Source: Lytechinus variegatus
Taxonomy: Eukaryota; Echinodermata; Echinoidea; Temnopleuroida; Toxopneustidae
Assembly (NCBI RefSeq): GCF_018143015.1
Contig: NC_054752.1
Location: forward strand, 6,745,216-6,809,215
DNA length: 64,000 bases
Direction of reading: 5' to 3'
Part shown: positions 1-11,861 of the stretch, in pieces
Position numbering within the stretch: position 1 is the first letter of the stretch
How the letters are laid out: every line of letters begins with the position of its first letter
Notes under the pieces: generated by a model
The model's database searches: none
Told to the model about the DNA's origin: nothing
What the model saw: the letters and a program-made list of their open reading frames with translations, nothing else
Position numbers and translations under genes: made by a program

Positions 1-57
1 ACAAATTAGAGAAGAAGAGGTATTCCGTGTGTTGCTGCCCTCTACGTTCAATGAGTT

Positions 58-575
58 ATGCTTTCATCAAGGCTTTCCGATTAGAATTTTCGATATCCTG
101 GCGAATCAATGCGGGTGACAAGTTCTGAGCGCACGCACGTAGTTTACAAGCGCAAAGCAGCGGCTCAAATCGCGATATTTTGCGACTGGTAAATACGTCT
201 GTAAGGATGATGACGTCATCCAAGATGGCAACTTACGTTGACCGACGGAAGGATCGAAGATGACGATGTTTCGATCATAATTTGAAACGAATTAGCCGTA
301 ACTGCGGTCTAAGGTACGATATTTCTGAATTTCATACATTTTTCCGTAAATATGGATGCAATTTCTTTTTCATAATGTGATATTTTATGATTTTATGTGC
401 AAAAAACGATCAGAAAAAAAACAGGTTTCCGTCGAATGTTAGATCTAACGTTACTGCTAATACGTTGTCTGTACGTACGGGCCTCCAAATTCTTCAGTCT
501 ATGTATTGGTGAGTCAGCCAACGCAGTTCAGCGGAACAACCAAAATCTAGACTGAAGCTTTCGGTCTCGTGTGCG
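58..575 (-). repeat. Interspersed repeat with empty target site
   Basis: The reverse complement aligns with 54558-54789 followed directly by 56827-57122, with shared blocks such as ACAAGCGCAAAGCAGCGGC, GATGACGTCATCCAAGATGG and GTAACGTTAGATCTAA. Near 495-575 it forms a small hairpin around CTTCAGTCTA. The repeat identity is unknown. Nothing else is seen between 576 and 1086. Confidence 0.8.
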
Positions 576-1086
576 ACGATGTGGGGCGCAAAATAATGTA
601 AGAAGTGATCGAACTTTGCCATTATGCATGCATATTTATCTCATGGTAAAAATACAGATTTTTTGGTCAAAATACTGATTTTGGGGGATAAGAATACTGA
701 AAATGCAAAATACAACTTGGCAGCTCTGGTGTAGTTTGCATGTTTCTTCAACAGTTCAGATACATGATATACATGTACATGTATACTTTTTAAGATCATT
801 ATATGTCATTTGTATATAGAAACTAAATTGTTTTTTAGAGGAACATACTTGTTTCGCTACTTAGTAACATAATCACATGTATTGCAATGTGAAGGTATCG
901 AGGAGTGAATGAGCATATCTTTATTCAAGTGGGCCTATGTTACAAGACTACACTCCTCAGAATGTTGCATTGTGGGTTAGAAACCTGGCCACATTTGAGG
1001 AGCTAAGGTCTTGAGGTGGTGTTGTTAAAACTGCTGGTTTGTGTCTGCTTTAAGACAGTCCTAGTTTCTCTCTGTCCTATTTTCAG

Positions 1087-1159
1087 ACCGAATACTACCA
1101 TCGTTTGTTCTGGAAGAGGTTCTTGTGTGTGTGGAAACTGCATCTGCTTTCCAAGACCA
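1087..1159 (+). CDS. ITGB: Integrin beta exon: start of I-EGF2
   Basis: The acceptor TTTTCAG lies just before 1087 and the donor GTGAGT follows 1159. One base completes the codon of the previous, unseen exon. The exon then encodes [20 protein letters not shown] and FPRP, the CxxxGxCxCGxCxC core of an integrin EGF module. Confidence 0.92.
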
Positions 1160-4100
1160 GTGAGTATAAATGACATTAATCTTATCTTCACTCAATATTG
1201 GCTTATTGCTTCATCTGGGCTCCGTAACACAAAGGTTTGCAATTAATGGCTAAATACCAATAACCAATCAAGATCGTTGTTGCATGTATACTCTGTTTAA
1301 AGTACTGACTGGGAACCAATCAGTGCGGTTCTTTCATACTTGCAATTCATCGCAAACCTTTGTGTTACGGAGCCCAGAAGCTAGTCACACACTACATGAA
1401 TATGATCCAATACATACATACATAACAGGTACTTATATAGCGCTTTACCAAAAATATGATCAAAGCGCATTACAATAAATAACTAATAATAATAATAATT
1501 ACATTAAACACTTAAAATATATCTACGGGACTGGTGCCTGATCTTAATGCCCTGTTCACCCGCAGTTTAAGGAACTTGCCCAGAAGGCAATCCGGCGGGT
1601 ACATAACTCACAAGGGCTCTAAAAACACCAGGCCTAAGCTAAACCCTAACAAAGATACAACTTACGAAAGAGAACTAAACATGAATATTTAAACCTATAG
1701 TTACACAAAAAATCATATAAGGAGGAAAAAAATCAATGCAAAATCATCCGTAAACAAATAGCCTTTTCCATTTGTACATATCTTGTTCTTAATATTTGTT
1801 TAAGTGGAAATAAATTTAATGAATTTGCAAGAAGTAATATAGTATTTGTAGCTTAGCATAAGTTCAGAACAATCAAATCATTATTCTGCTTTTCTGCAAG
1901 CCTTTTTGTCTGGAGTAAAGTCCAAATCGGCTTCAAGTCCATGGTGACGTGATGATTTAGAATTGATTGTGCTATAATTCCCTACATGGAGACTAAAATA
2001 GACTGGGATTTTCAGATTCCCCCTATTATTTATATTTTTTTATTTATATTGCATGAAAGCTGAAGGTTATAACTTTTCTACCCATCTTGTTTTGTGACAG
2101 AAACCGACCGAAGTTGTGTCTGGTCCATTCTGTGAATGTGATAACTTCAACTGTGACAGATACCAAGGAGAGCTGTGTGGAGGTGAGTTCATAATCCTTA
2201 TCCCTAACTTACCTGGGCTAATTTGAGAGTTTAGATTTCTGGAGGGGGCTTTTTTTCATTCCCCTAATATCTTGGCCCGTGGATATTATGATCGCAACAA
2301 AAATTTGCTTGGAGGTAGAGAGTGACATTATCTTCACGGTTGCATAGGTACATTTAATTCACTAAATTCTCAGATTTTATGATATATGAATGAATGAAAT
2401 CAATCCTGATGTTTATTTGCTTCTAATAAATGGAATAAAATAAGGGAGTCATAGAGTGAAAGCTTGTCAAAAATCCATCAAAAGAAAGGGTTCATGTAAC
2501 AAAACTGTGTTTCAAACTACTCTTTTATGCATTTTGTTCCATATATGATTTCCTTTAACAAATAACACATTTTCAGAAACGTGAAATGATGTATAAACTC
2601 CAGCATATTAAAAACATTTTTAATCACCATATTTTTTTACATGCTTCTATAAAAAATTGGTTTGTTCAGCTGTAACTGGCTGAGAAAATTAATGTATGGA
2701 GTGATCTTGTCAGTGTCAGCAGACAAATGAGACTGTGAATCGCATACACTCAAGTATATTTTTTGATTAATTTTTGCTTGAAATTCATGTTTCTCTTCCG
2801 TTTTGATTTAATCAACTTGACCTCAGGATGAAATCCACTTTAAAGGACTAGAATAACCTCCCCTTCTCCATTGTAAATAGCCCTTCCCTTGATACCTCTA
2901 AATCAAATCTAAAACGGCTTCAGTAAAGTTGTTTCACATACAGTGCGCTGCTCTCCTCCACAAGTTAATGTAGCATAGATATGTCCATCAGCGACATCTT
3001 GCTTACCTAACCATTCCGATTCAGATTCGGAAGGAAATGAAAGTAACTGAACCTTATTCATTGTACATTAGCTCTGAAGAAGTTTACCAGGGCAATGTAA
3101 CCTATATCTTAGCGATTGATTAAAAGGTCGATTTACGATTGATAATTATATAATATTGACTGGCCTTGAGGGGAACATCAAATATATTGCCAGCAAAAGA
3201 ATCATATTGGCCCGAGTCTTTAGACGAGGGCAATATGGGTCTTTTAAGGGCAATATATTTGATGTTCCCCGAAAGAAGAGCCAGTCAATATTTTTATTAT
3301 CATCCAAATCAGATATCTAGAGCAAAACTCATGATAAATGGGGATATTTCTTTTAAAAATAGTCTGCACTTTACCATTATGAAGTACTTGCAAGCGCTTG
3401 GATCCAGCGTTGTCTTTATTATGACGTAATTGTGGTGCGCGGATCCTTATGAAGCGTATCTCTTTATACGCATCCACAAATGCCCGGATGTGAGACCAGG
3501 GAAAATACAAAGGTATATTTTGCGTCGTCTCTGCATGCAAAGTAAATACGCGCATTGAGACCGAGGAAAATACAAACAATATACCTACCCTTCCCGATAT
3601 TCAGAAAATGTAGGGCAATACGGTTTCGTAAATGACCAGCTCAGATGTCTGATACGGGTGATAATATACAATATTGCAATTGATTGTGGAAACGAGCTCC
3701 ACGATCAATCGCTATTATGTTTCGGTGCCCATAATCACTCTATTTCATTCCAATGCTGTAATTGTCTTACAGGTGAAGATAGAGGGCGCTGTGTGTGTGA
3801 TGAATACCTGCGGAGAAGTCGATGCCAGTGTAAACCGGGGTACAGCGGAGATGCCTGCGAGTGTTCTACTCGTACAGATACCTGTATGACGCAAGATGTA
3901 AGAAACTGGAGGGGAAGTGGAAGGGGGAGGAGGGAGGAAGGGAGAGGAAGGGAGGGGGGTGGAGGGTGGGAGTAAGGGAGGGAGGAGCAGGGGAGGAAAA
4001 CAGAAAATAGGAGATAAGAAAGGAGGATGGAGGGAAAGAGGAGCAGGCAAGGGTGAGTTTGTGTGTGAGAGAGGACAACGAAGAGAGAATGAGAGCAAGG

Positions 4101-7100
4101 GAGGGAAGGATGGAAGGAAGGAATAAAGGGGGAGATGGGCAGGGGAGGAAAGAGAATGGGATGAAGGGGAGGAATAGAGGGAGTGAAGGGCAAGGGAGGG
4201 AGAGAAGGTCAATGGAGGGAGTGGGAGAGAAGAAGGGGATGAATAGAGGGAACGAAGGGTAGGGAGGGGGCCAGGGGGAAGGAAGAGCGAATAGGAGAGA
4301 TGGAGGGGATGAATAGAAGGAGAGAAGGGAGGGAGGAGAGGGAGTAAGAGAAGGGTAGGAGAGAGGATGTGAGTACGCAGGGGGGGTGAGAAGGGAGAAA
4401 GGGAAGGAGGGGGAAGGATGAAAGAAAGTGGAGGAGTAGAGTTAAGAGGAGGGGAGATGAGGGAAGGAGAGTGGAGGGAGGAAGGGAAAGTAGGAGAGGA
4501 AGGAGGAAAAGCAGGGGAGAGGGGAAGGAAGAATTGGTATAGATATGGAGTTATGCTATTGACCAGAATTGCATTAACAATATACATGTAGGACTTGTGC
4601 CATTCTTTGTTAATGCAAAGTCTTTATGTAAAGTAACTTGCATGGATTGAATTGATGTAGACAATCAAGTTTGATAGAGAATGTTTGAAAATGAGCAAGG
4701 GTTTTTCTTCATGAGGTAGCTTTATTTCAAATTTGGCTCTGGTTTTGTTCTTATTAAACCAACTATTCACTCTTGTTAGCTTGTTTTTAACCATTTTTAG
4801 CTCGTTTGTTACCTCAAATAATTTTCGTGACCAAATTTCTTTTTTTTCTTATCCAGACCATATGTAATGGTCAAGGGGTCTGTGTGTGTGGTGAGTGTAG
4901 ATGCAATGCTACGTCAGCCTATAGGGGACCGCTGTGCCAAGATTGTCCGGTAAGTTCTTGACCCTTCCTTATCACCTCTTAATGTTTTGAGATTATTTTC
5001 TTTATATTATTTGGGGTTTTTTGTTTGGGGGGGGGAGCGGGCACTCAGTGTATAATACATAGTGGGTATGTGCCATGGAGGGGGACCCCATTTTTACACT
5101 CAAGTTTCCGTTCCAAGGCTAGCATCTTTGTCTTATTAAGAAAAAGAACAAAAAAAGTCGCTCCAAAACTAGCATTTTCTTCTTATCTTGTAGAGAAAAA
5201 AGAAGAAAGATAAAATGTAGTTATGTTAATTGAGTGGTGCAGCTCTGCAAGGCAATTCTTTTCGAGTTTCAGGTCATTAAGGTCACCAACCTAACAACTA
5301 CTTCAAGCACCAAGACAAAGAACTAAGACACATGGCAAGAGGTCCTTCACCTCCAGTGGGCCTTACCCTATGGATTTTTCTCCTTAGTACTCTCCAATTA
5401 CAAAACAATCATTTTTTAATATGATTCATTGTAGTTCAGCCATATATCATTGATTAATATTGCTGCCGTTTAAGTAAAGTATCAAGCTTTTGACTCTTTA
5501 AATATATGATTTCATTTTTGTTCATACATGTATTATTTCTGTAAAGTACATTCATAGTACTTGCAATTCTGAAATGCGCTTCATTAAACCTGTCATTGCT
5601 GTTATTTTTATTATCATTAGACTTTTGTTAAAATGATATTTATGTGCACCTGTTGAGATTGTATTTACGAGCTCGCTGATTGTTATTTTACTTATTTTGT
5701 CAATCCATAGACCTGTAGCGGCCAGTGTTCTCGGAATGAGAAGTGTGTCCAGTGTAAGGCCTTTGGTACAGGACTACCTAAAGATGAATGTGATATGTGT
5801 CCATTCCCGGTTATCATGGTCGATAACCTTGAGATTCGTAAGTGATAATGATAATAATGATTATGCTTGCTTATGCTGCACCTATTAAGGCCACCGCACA
5901 CCTTACGACCCGACTGGTCTGTGACTGAATGAAGGGAAATGTGATGTCACAGCTCTTGTCAGCTTGATAGTCCCAGACCGGTCATAGGCAAATCGCAAGG
6001 AAAATCGTAAGAATTTGACATGTCGAATCCTTACAACTGGATCGCAAGCTCAATCCAACTTCCCGCCAATCAGACAGCAGAGTCGCAATGCGTACATGAT
6101 ATGAAACGCGCATATGCAATAATAAGCATCATTTTCTCAGTTGCTATGGCAAAAAACAAAAAGTGTATGCTTAAGTCGCAGACCGCATGGTAGTCGGGTA
6201 GCAAGGTGTGTGGTGTGGAGGCTTATGACTACTGTGCGATTCATCTCCACTCACTCAGTCGTAGACCAGTCAGGTCGTAAGGTGTGCGGTGGCCTTTAGC
6301 CATGGCTTTAGAGAAATCATTATTCATTATTTTAGGGGCAGTCACCGTTTTAACTAGATTTATTTTGTTCAATGGATTATTTGAAGTCATTGTTGATCAG
6401 TTTTTATTTTCCAAATTGGCAACAACAATTTTCTCTCTTTATTTATTCTTTTTAAGATTTGTTTATTAGGAATAAAGACAGATGGATAGATAATGTTTTT
6501 GAAAGTAAGAAATGTACCATTTGTAACAATAATGAGCAAAAATGGGAATTGCTTGCAGCAACGTACCCAAACTATTTTATATGTTAATCTACATTTCTTA
6601 GTCTATCTTGTTCAGGAGTGTTTTTTTTTTCTTTGTAAGATACTTAATTTGTTCATTAGACATTGATACAAATACAGTGTACCTTTATGCTTGCACTCTT
6701 GGTTAAAAAAGAAGCATTTTAGAGTTTGTGCTAGCAAGCCTCATTTCTTTGTCATGGATACAAAGCTCACAGTGATATCTTGTCACTGTGAGCTTTGTAT
6801 CCTTGATGAAGACGTGAGATTTGCGTCGAAAATTTGGTGAATACTTGGAAATAAACTTTGGTGGCACTGCAATGCATTAACTCTTTTATCTCATCTGTGT
6901 CCAACACGCGGAATGTAATATTGTTATAATATTATTAATAATAATATTATTAATATAATATATATTGTATCTGTCCATTCATCTCTCTCTATCATCATGA
7001 TATTATATTTTATTTTTATGTTGACAGCCGATGGATCAGAGAAGTGTCTAGCAGAAGATGAAGACGATTGTTCAATCATCTTCACCTATGATAAATTTCC

Positions 7101-8439
7101 TAATGGATCCCTTGTTTTATATGTGCAGAGAGAAAAAGGTGAGAAATAGGTTTCTGATTTGAGCTCGAGAAGTTTATTTTAATTAATTGACTGTGAGCGC
7201 ATATTGGAATATCAAGATTCTAATTGTAGTAATCAGCTAAGTGGCTTCAAATGGAATCCAACACAATTACCACCAAGTGTTTGTCTACTTCTACTCATAC
7301 ATTTGTACTTGGTGGATAAAATCATTCTGCTCAATATCGTTTTTTACTGCAATTTCCATGACTTACTTAAATTGGCGTTTCTGTGTTTATTGCCTTTTAT
7401 TTATTCATTCATTTGTTTACATGTATCTATATTTTCTCGCATATCAGTGTATTTCACTTTTGTAATCAAAGAAGCATTAGAATTATCATGAAAGAAGATT
7501 ATATTAAAATTATTCTTATAATAATTTCATCCCTTCTCCAGTCTGCTTTGTACCAGTGAATATTCATCATGTTATCATTGGTATTATTATCGGTATCATC
7601 ATCGTTGGACTGGCTCTATTACTTGTTTGGAGGTTGCTAGTCTTCGTTCAAGACAGGAGAGAATTTGCATTATTTGAAAAAGAAAGGCAGGATACGCGGT
7701 GGGGACAGGTGAGAAAATAAGATCTTTCTCTCTCATTCTCATTCTTTTCTTTCAGTCTTTTTGTCTTTCACTCTCTCCATTTGTCTTTCTGTTTTATGTT
7801 TATTCATGTCCTTTCTTCTTGCCCCTCCCCTTCTTTCTTCTCTGTGTCTATTCTCCACTGCTGATTCTTTCTCCCTTTCTCTCTTTCACCATCTTTCTCC
7901 CTTTTTTCCTTGCTCTCCCTCTCTCTCTCTCTCTCCCTCTTGAACCAAATTCAAATCTTTGTCCAAGACCCTGGTATTATGTGTCACATGTTGCTTAACA
8001 GGCGTGGATGGGGGGGTTGCTGAAGCTGCGCGAGCCCCCCCCCCCCCCAGAGGATTTGCTTGTTAATTTTTGGCGGACGAATTATTGACCTTAAATGTAG
8101 GTGACAACCTTTTTTTGGGGGGGGAAAATAAAATGAAATATGGCACCCTGATTAACAAATTCTGGAACCTGTAGCACCCCTTCTTAAAATTTCAACTCTG
8201 GATCCACGCCTGCTTCAGTGTGTTTCACAATCTCTACCATTGTTACATACACATACATGTACAAGTATATCTTTACCTCACTATTTTTTCAATACTTCTG
8301 GCCCACAGTAATTTTCTATGTGATATAATAATACATATTGTACAATTTTTCTTTCCTTTTCTCAATCAATTTCCAGAATGAAAATCCGATATACAAGCCA
8401 TCGACATCAACATTCAAGAACCCTGTCTACCAGAAATGA
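1087..8439 (+). CDS. ITGB: Integrin beta subunit, 3' part of gene (8 coding exons, 5' end outside window)
   Basis: Joined exons 1087-1159, 2101-2182, 3773-3897, 4857-4949, 5711-5837, 7028-7138, 7542-7708 and 8377-8439 keep one frame and give 279 residues plus a stop; all seven introns in the window are GT-AG. The product is the C-terminal part of an integrin beta chain, a plasma-membrane adhesion receptor that pairs with an alpha chain. In order one sees cysteine-rich I-EGF2, 3 and 4 (with [14 protein letters not shown], a beta signature), the beta-tail domain, one hydrophobic membrane span, the membrane-proximal DRREF motif and two NPxY motifs (NPIY, NPVY) that in this family bind talin and kindlin. 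The head (PSI, hybrid, I-like domain) and I-EGF1 must lie upstream of the window. Length and cysteine pattern match beta1-type chains, but the paralogue cannot be named from here. No frameshift or premature stop is seen. Confidence 0.95.
1215..1377. mobile_element. 163-bp MITE with 26-bp inverted ends
   Basis: CTGGGCTCCGTAACACAAAG at the left is mirrored by CTTTGTGTTACGGAGCCCAG at 1358-1377. It sits in the intron after the first visible integrin exon. Class unknown. Confidence 0.85.
1420..1640. repeat. Probable interspersed repeat (ACTTATATAGCGCTTTACC type)
   Basis: The sequence carries TTATATAGCGCTTTACC, AAAGCGCATTACAATA and CTGTTCACCCGC, and the first word recurs weakly near 31930 and 32805 (TATAGCAC). 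This suggests an old dispersed family; it is not confirmed. The rest of the intron to 2100 shows nothing. Confidence 0.35.
2101..2182 (+). CDS. ITGB: Integrin beta exon: end of I-EGF2, start of I-EGF3
   Basis: The acceptor is TGTGACAG and the donor GTGAGT. The exon encodes KPTEVV then [14 protein letters not shown], which is almost invariant among integrin beta chains, and ends in LCG plus one base of a split glycine codon. Confidence 0.94.
3157..3600. repeat. Palindromic repeat family A, copy 1
   Basis: ATTGACTGGCCTTGAGGGGA at 3157 is mirrored near 3290 (GAACATCAAATATATTGCC and its inverse). It is followed by sequence related in reverse order to 16425-16620 (GGGAAAATACAAAGGTATAT, CTCTGCATGC). 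A third, diverged copy is at 13798-14055. Confidence 0.7.
3773..3897 (+). CDS. ITGB: Integrin beta exon: I-EGF3 to start of I-EGF4
   Basis: The acceptor is TCTTACAG and the donor GTAAGA. It encodes [13 protein letters not shown], then [15 protein letters not shown] and TDTCMTQD, with cysteine spacing of the third I-EGF module. The donor opens directly into a long purine-rich tract. Confidence 0.93.
3898..4536. repeat. About 640-bp purine-rich (GA) tract in an integrin intron
   Basis: The plus strand is almost wholly G and A, in GGGAGGAAGG-like words. It starts at the exon donor and has only scattered T and C. Long open frames on both strands here are by-products of the composition. Such tracts can form triplex (H-DNA) structures. 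Confidence 0.9.
4857..4949 (+). CDS. ITGB: Integrin beta exon: I-EGF4
   Basis: A long T-rich tract and ATCCAG precede the exon and GTAAGT follows. It encodes [16 protein letters not shown] and then GPLCQDCP, the fourth I-EGF module (compare ICNGRG in vertebrate beta chains). Confidence 0.93.
4950..5710 (+). other. Integrin intron, otherwise unremarkable
   Basis: Apart from the repeat at 5025-5215 only AT-rich sequence is seen. The integrin introns 2183-3772 and 7139-7541 likewise hold nothing beyond the repeats listed. Confidence 0.6.
5025..5215 (+). repeat. Interspersed repeat, related to 53935-54115
   Basis: ATAGTGGGTATGTGCC, GGACCCC, TTTACAC and TTTCCGTTCCAAG occur in the same order at both places, with TTTGTCTTATTA and CTAGCATTTTCTTCTTAT. 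Part (CACTCAGTATATAATGCATAG) recurs at 50500. The rest of the intron shows nothing. Confidence 0.7.
5711..5837 (+). CDS. ITGB: Integrin beta exon: beta-tail domain, first part
   Basis: The acceptor is ATCCATAG and the donor GTAAGT. It encodes [20 protein letters not shown] and ends DNLEI plus one base. The C-x7-CVQC spacing is that of the start of the integrin tail domain. Confidence 0.92.
5888..6295. mobile_element. 408-bp Harbinger-like MITE in an integrin intron
   Basis: Inverted ends AGGCCACCGCACACCTTACG and CGTAAGGTGTGCGGTGGCCT are flanked by TTA at 5885-5887 and 6296-6298. A 3-bp TTA duplication is typical of PIF/Harbinger. No ORF of its own. Confidence 0.8.
6756..6831 (+). ncRNA. Hammerhead-like core beside a perfect hairpin, copy 1
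   Basis: GGATACAAAGCTCACAGTGA at 6756-6775 and its exact reverse complement at 6783-6802 flank a 7-base loop. Then comes CTTGATGAAGACG - loop - CGTCGAAA, resembling the CUGANGA-stem II-GAAA core of hammerhead ribozymes found in Penelope-like elements. Here the first core base is T and there is one extra A before stem II, so catalysis is doubtful. It may only be a retroelement 3' remnant. Confidence 0.3.
7028..7138 (+). CDS. ITGB: Integrin beta exon: beta-tail domain, second part
   Basis: The acceptor is GTTGACAG and the donor GTGAGA. It encodes DGSEKC, then DDCSIIFTY, matching the DDCWFYFTY block of vertebrate beta chains, and ends LYVQREK plus one base. Confidence 0.91.
7542..7708 (+). CDS. 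ITGB: Integrin beta exon: membrane span and membrane-proximal tail
   Basis: The acceptor is TTCTCCAG and the donor GTGAGA. It encodes about 23 hydrophobic residues ([19 protein letters not shown]), then [18 protein letters not shown] and RWGQ. The aspartate of DRREF is the residue that in known integrins forms the inner-membrane clasp with the alpha chain. Confidence 0.95.
7715..7945. repeat. Pyrimidine-rich stretch in the last integrin intron
   Basis: C and T dominate, ending in a (TC)n run at about 7915-7936. The open frames here are artefacts of composition. Confidence 0.8.
8001..8213. mobile_element. About 212-bp MITE with AGGCGTGGATCC ends
   Basis: Inverted ends AGGCGTGGAT and GGATCCACGCCT enclose poly-C and poly-G runs. 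The flanks TGCTTAACA and TGCTTCAGT may be a decayed target duplication. It lies in the last integrin intron. Confidence 0.65.
8377..8439 (+). CDS. ITGB: Integrin beta last coding exon: NPxY tail and stop
   Basis: The acceptor is TTTCCAG. It encodes [20 protein letters not shown] and the stop TGA at 8437-8439. Both NPxY sites and the T/S cluster between them, the kindlin region, are intact. Confidence 0.95.
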   Translation, partial: NENPIYKPSTSTFKNPVYQK

Positions 8440-11400
8440 GACCAGACCTCAAGTGCCAGTTATTTTTGTGAATTATCTTTCTCTTTATATTCTAAAACAT
8501 AAATTCCATTCAGCAATATAAATTCTGCGGATTCACAATACAGTGCGCCATCTATCGGTTGGCAGTGGACAGGCCAATGCTGCGACGACATCGCATGCAG
8601 GCTAGGCACAGCCAGCGCATAGTGCTAGTGTAAAGATACTTCAAAAATGAAAACCATATGACAAGCAGAGGAAGAATTCACGGAAAACGGTCTACAAATT
8701 TCCCAAAGAAATCTGCAGCAAATTTCTCTCCCTCTTCCTAGACCCTGGTAAACAACATAATTTAATGCAATCCGGTCGAGCCGCGTTGGTCATCGCATAA
8801 TCACATGCATATGCACTTGCATGCTCAGCAGATATGTAAATTTGTGAATTTTAGCGTTTCTGCTACAACTGAAAGGTGGCGCACCATATTGTAAATCCAC
8901 CGAATTAAGAGGGTTTTGTATACAGTGGAGTAAAGCTGTGTCCACATGATGAAGTTGACCACCCCACAAATCCTTGTAGCATGTGTTCGAGTTTGAAAAG
9001 TATGGTGAAAATTTTTTATGAATATGTAAGTGCAGCCCTGTTCATACGTAAATCAGCAATTGTGATAATACAAGTTTTTTGCTCAATCGATTACTTGTAC
9101 TTTGGCTAATGTGCAGAGTGCATTGAAAATATAATAACATGACTTCCAAGATCATTGGGGATGTTGTTTAATATATTCTCACCTCCGAGTGGAGCATACA
9201 GGCTATTTTTGTGAACTAAATGCGTTAATATTCTAACAGAGTTTGATCATATCTTTCCGAAAATGACTGACTATTTCGTTTATTAATTAATTTGGCTGTT
9301 TTAAGTTTATCCACAATATTTGAGAAAAAAATGATATATATATCTTGATCAGTGTGTGTGTGATGTCAGCATTCACTATAATGACATTGTCTATTATGTG
9401 ACAGGGATATGATGTTAGAAGGAAGAGTACCTTTACAGTGCACACAGAAATGTGTATATATGGGACTACACCTATTAGAAGCCTCAAGTAATTTAAAAGT
9501 AAATTCAATCTTGTTTGTGATGTTTAGGAGTAAAGTTCCTAGTATTGACTCAAACAATTCATTTTCTGGCGGGCAATAACTCAAGCTTTTTTTGTAACAT
9601 ACAAAACGGCTCATCCCTGGAATTGAACGTGTGTATTATCTTATCAATCTGGCATTGATTGATTATATATTTGTTTTAAAGAACATAATATTTTGTTCTG
9701 AATCTACAGAACAAAGTAGGAATATTGCCATAATGTAAACAGAATTTTGTATAAAGTGAATAATTTATGTATGTTTTTTGTTTTATATATATGTTGCTAT
9801 GTCAGTGTCTTGTCTTTGTGTACCGGTAGGTCTATAGTGAGTTAGGTTGGTATTGCATTCACACATCTGGATGTGTAAACACAAAATTTTACTTACACTT
9901 GCATTGGGTGATTACAAAATTGGTGTTGGTGTTGGGTTTAGAAGTACAATTTAAACGCTGTTTTCACAGGGCATGCAAACGTTTTACAAATGTAGCGAAA
10001 ATGGATTTGTAGAAGTTTGTCTCCAACAGCCTCACGGCAATGTGTTCTCAAATTATTCTTGCGCAGTTTGTACGAATGTCGGGTGTCAGTTTCTGGCAAA
10101 CTGAAAAGAACTCTCGCAGTTGATTTTCAAAGCTTCTGAATCTTCACGTTTTTGCAAGCTTTTGCAGCAGAAAGTGGGAATGACGGACTTTGCCACTGTT
10201 TTCGAACTTTGCATCCTTCGAAAATCATTCACCTGCCGTGTGAAAACGGTCAGTGTGCTTTAGATTGCAATTCCTACGCTCCAAAACCTAATCTGAGTTG
10301 ACAAAAAGGATCCATTCACATTATTAAGAGCTCAACACTTGGTGAGATTCAACCCAGGATGGGGGGGGGGTGTATTTCATCAAAAAAGTTTGTCCGACAA
10401 GTTTTCTGATCTGACAACTCTCCTTGATTCTGATTGGCTGAGAAGCACTGATGATACTATGGTAATTTTTGGAGAAAACGTCTAACAAGTCCTTTCATGA
10501 AATGCCCCCCCAGCTCTATTTTTAAGTTTGGTGCTAGGCTGATGTTTAAAAATAAATGACTTAACACCAGCAAGGAAAGGTCATTACCAAACTTGAAATC
10601 ACTCACTTTAGTGCTAAAATAATTACATTTTTCCATTTTCTTTGTTCACATGTATTTCCTGTGCTGGAAATGCATATTGTGACCTGATTTTGGGGGGCTG
10701 TGAATAAGTAGTTTAAAAGTTTGTTAGATATAATGGTAAAAAAGTTTAAATATGCACTTTCTGCCAAAGGTTGTGTGACTCCGAAAGCACTTTGTACGGA
10801 TGTTTTTGTTGCGGAAATGGACCATATGATATGAATATATACATCCCATATTATGCAGCACCAATCATTATGCTCAGTTTTGTTATGTATGATATTACAA
10901 CTCCTATTTGTCTGTATAGAATCAGCTTGTATATACATATCGTAGAGAAAATGGACAACAAAAAATCTGAAGTTGATTGCTATTTTAAGAAAAATGTAGA
11001 ATGGAACTTTTAACTTATATGATTAGTTGTACAGAATTTTTGACTGTAAAGGAATATTACACATTTATGTTTAAAAAAAAGTAGTAGATGGTGGATTGAA
11101 AAATATGAACCAAAGCAGTAAAGTATAGGACCAAATGCCGAGCATGGCTTCCCCTTTCGATAGCAATCTTTTCTCTTATATTTCAGTTCTAGATCTTATT
11201 TGGAATGCTGAATGTTGACAATTATTATTTCTGATTATTTGCTTAATCACAGATCATGAATTTTGCAATTAAAGAATGTCAGATATTGACTACATAACAT
11301 TGTTGACAATCTATTTTTCAGTTTATCCTTTCAGAATCTTAATTGAGTGTGGCACATTTTACATAATGCTAGGGCGCTGCATTATATGTCAATAATGCAT

Positions 11401-11861
11401 CTCAGACACCTTGCATAGATCGACCAAGAAATGTTCCAATGTTCTTGTTTACTTTGTTTTCTATACTGTTCATTGTTCAACAGGGAAGAATATTTTATTT
11501 GAATCAAAGAATATAGTCTGCAAAAAAATTTGAAGCATTGCTTATATTTATATTCTACTTGCCTTTTCAGTTTAGTATAATGTTTGTGATGATCAACCTT
11601 GTTCATCAGTTTCATGGTCGTATTTCTCTTTTGTAATTTTCTTCTTTTGTCACATTTTAATATTATTTTTGAAATTGCTGATATTTCAACAAGAATCTTG
11701 GATGTTCAAGCAATTTAGTCCTTATTGTCTCTATTGTTTTTTCACTTAAAAATATAGATATTTGTGAAAATTCTTTTTTAATCTTAAAATGAGAGAGCTT
11801 GATTCATGTGACAAATTTTTATACTAAAATTATATCGATATCTTGTAAAAGTACAAATAAA
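8440..11861 (+). other. Probable integrin beta 3' UTR and downstream non-coding DNA
   Basis: AT-rich DNA after the integrin stop with no supported ORF. AATAAA signals stand at 11856-11861, and further out at 13357-13362 and 14974-14979. Which one is used cannot be told from sequence alone, so the end given is only the first clear signal. A MITE lies at about 10361-10512. Confidence 0.35.
10361..10512. mobile_element. MITE family B (GGGGAGCGTTTCATCA type), diverged copy
   Basis: It shares GTTTGTCCGACAAG, TCCTTGATTCTGATTGGCTG and AAGTCCTTTCATGAAATG with 27020-27179. The termini have become poly-G and poly-C. Confidence 0.7.

Noticed and set aside
3745..4587. 280-codon open frame on the minus strand
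   Set aside because: It is the complement of the purine tract and reads as Ser/Pro/Leu low complexity, and it crosses the integrin exon 3773-3897 on the other strand.
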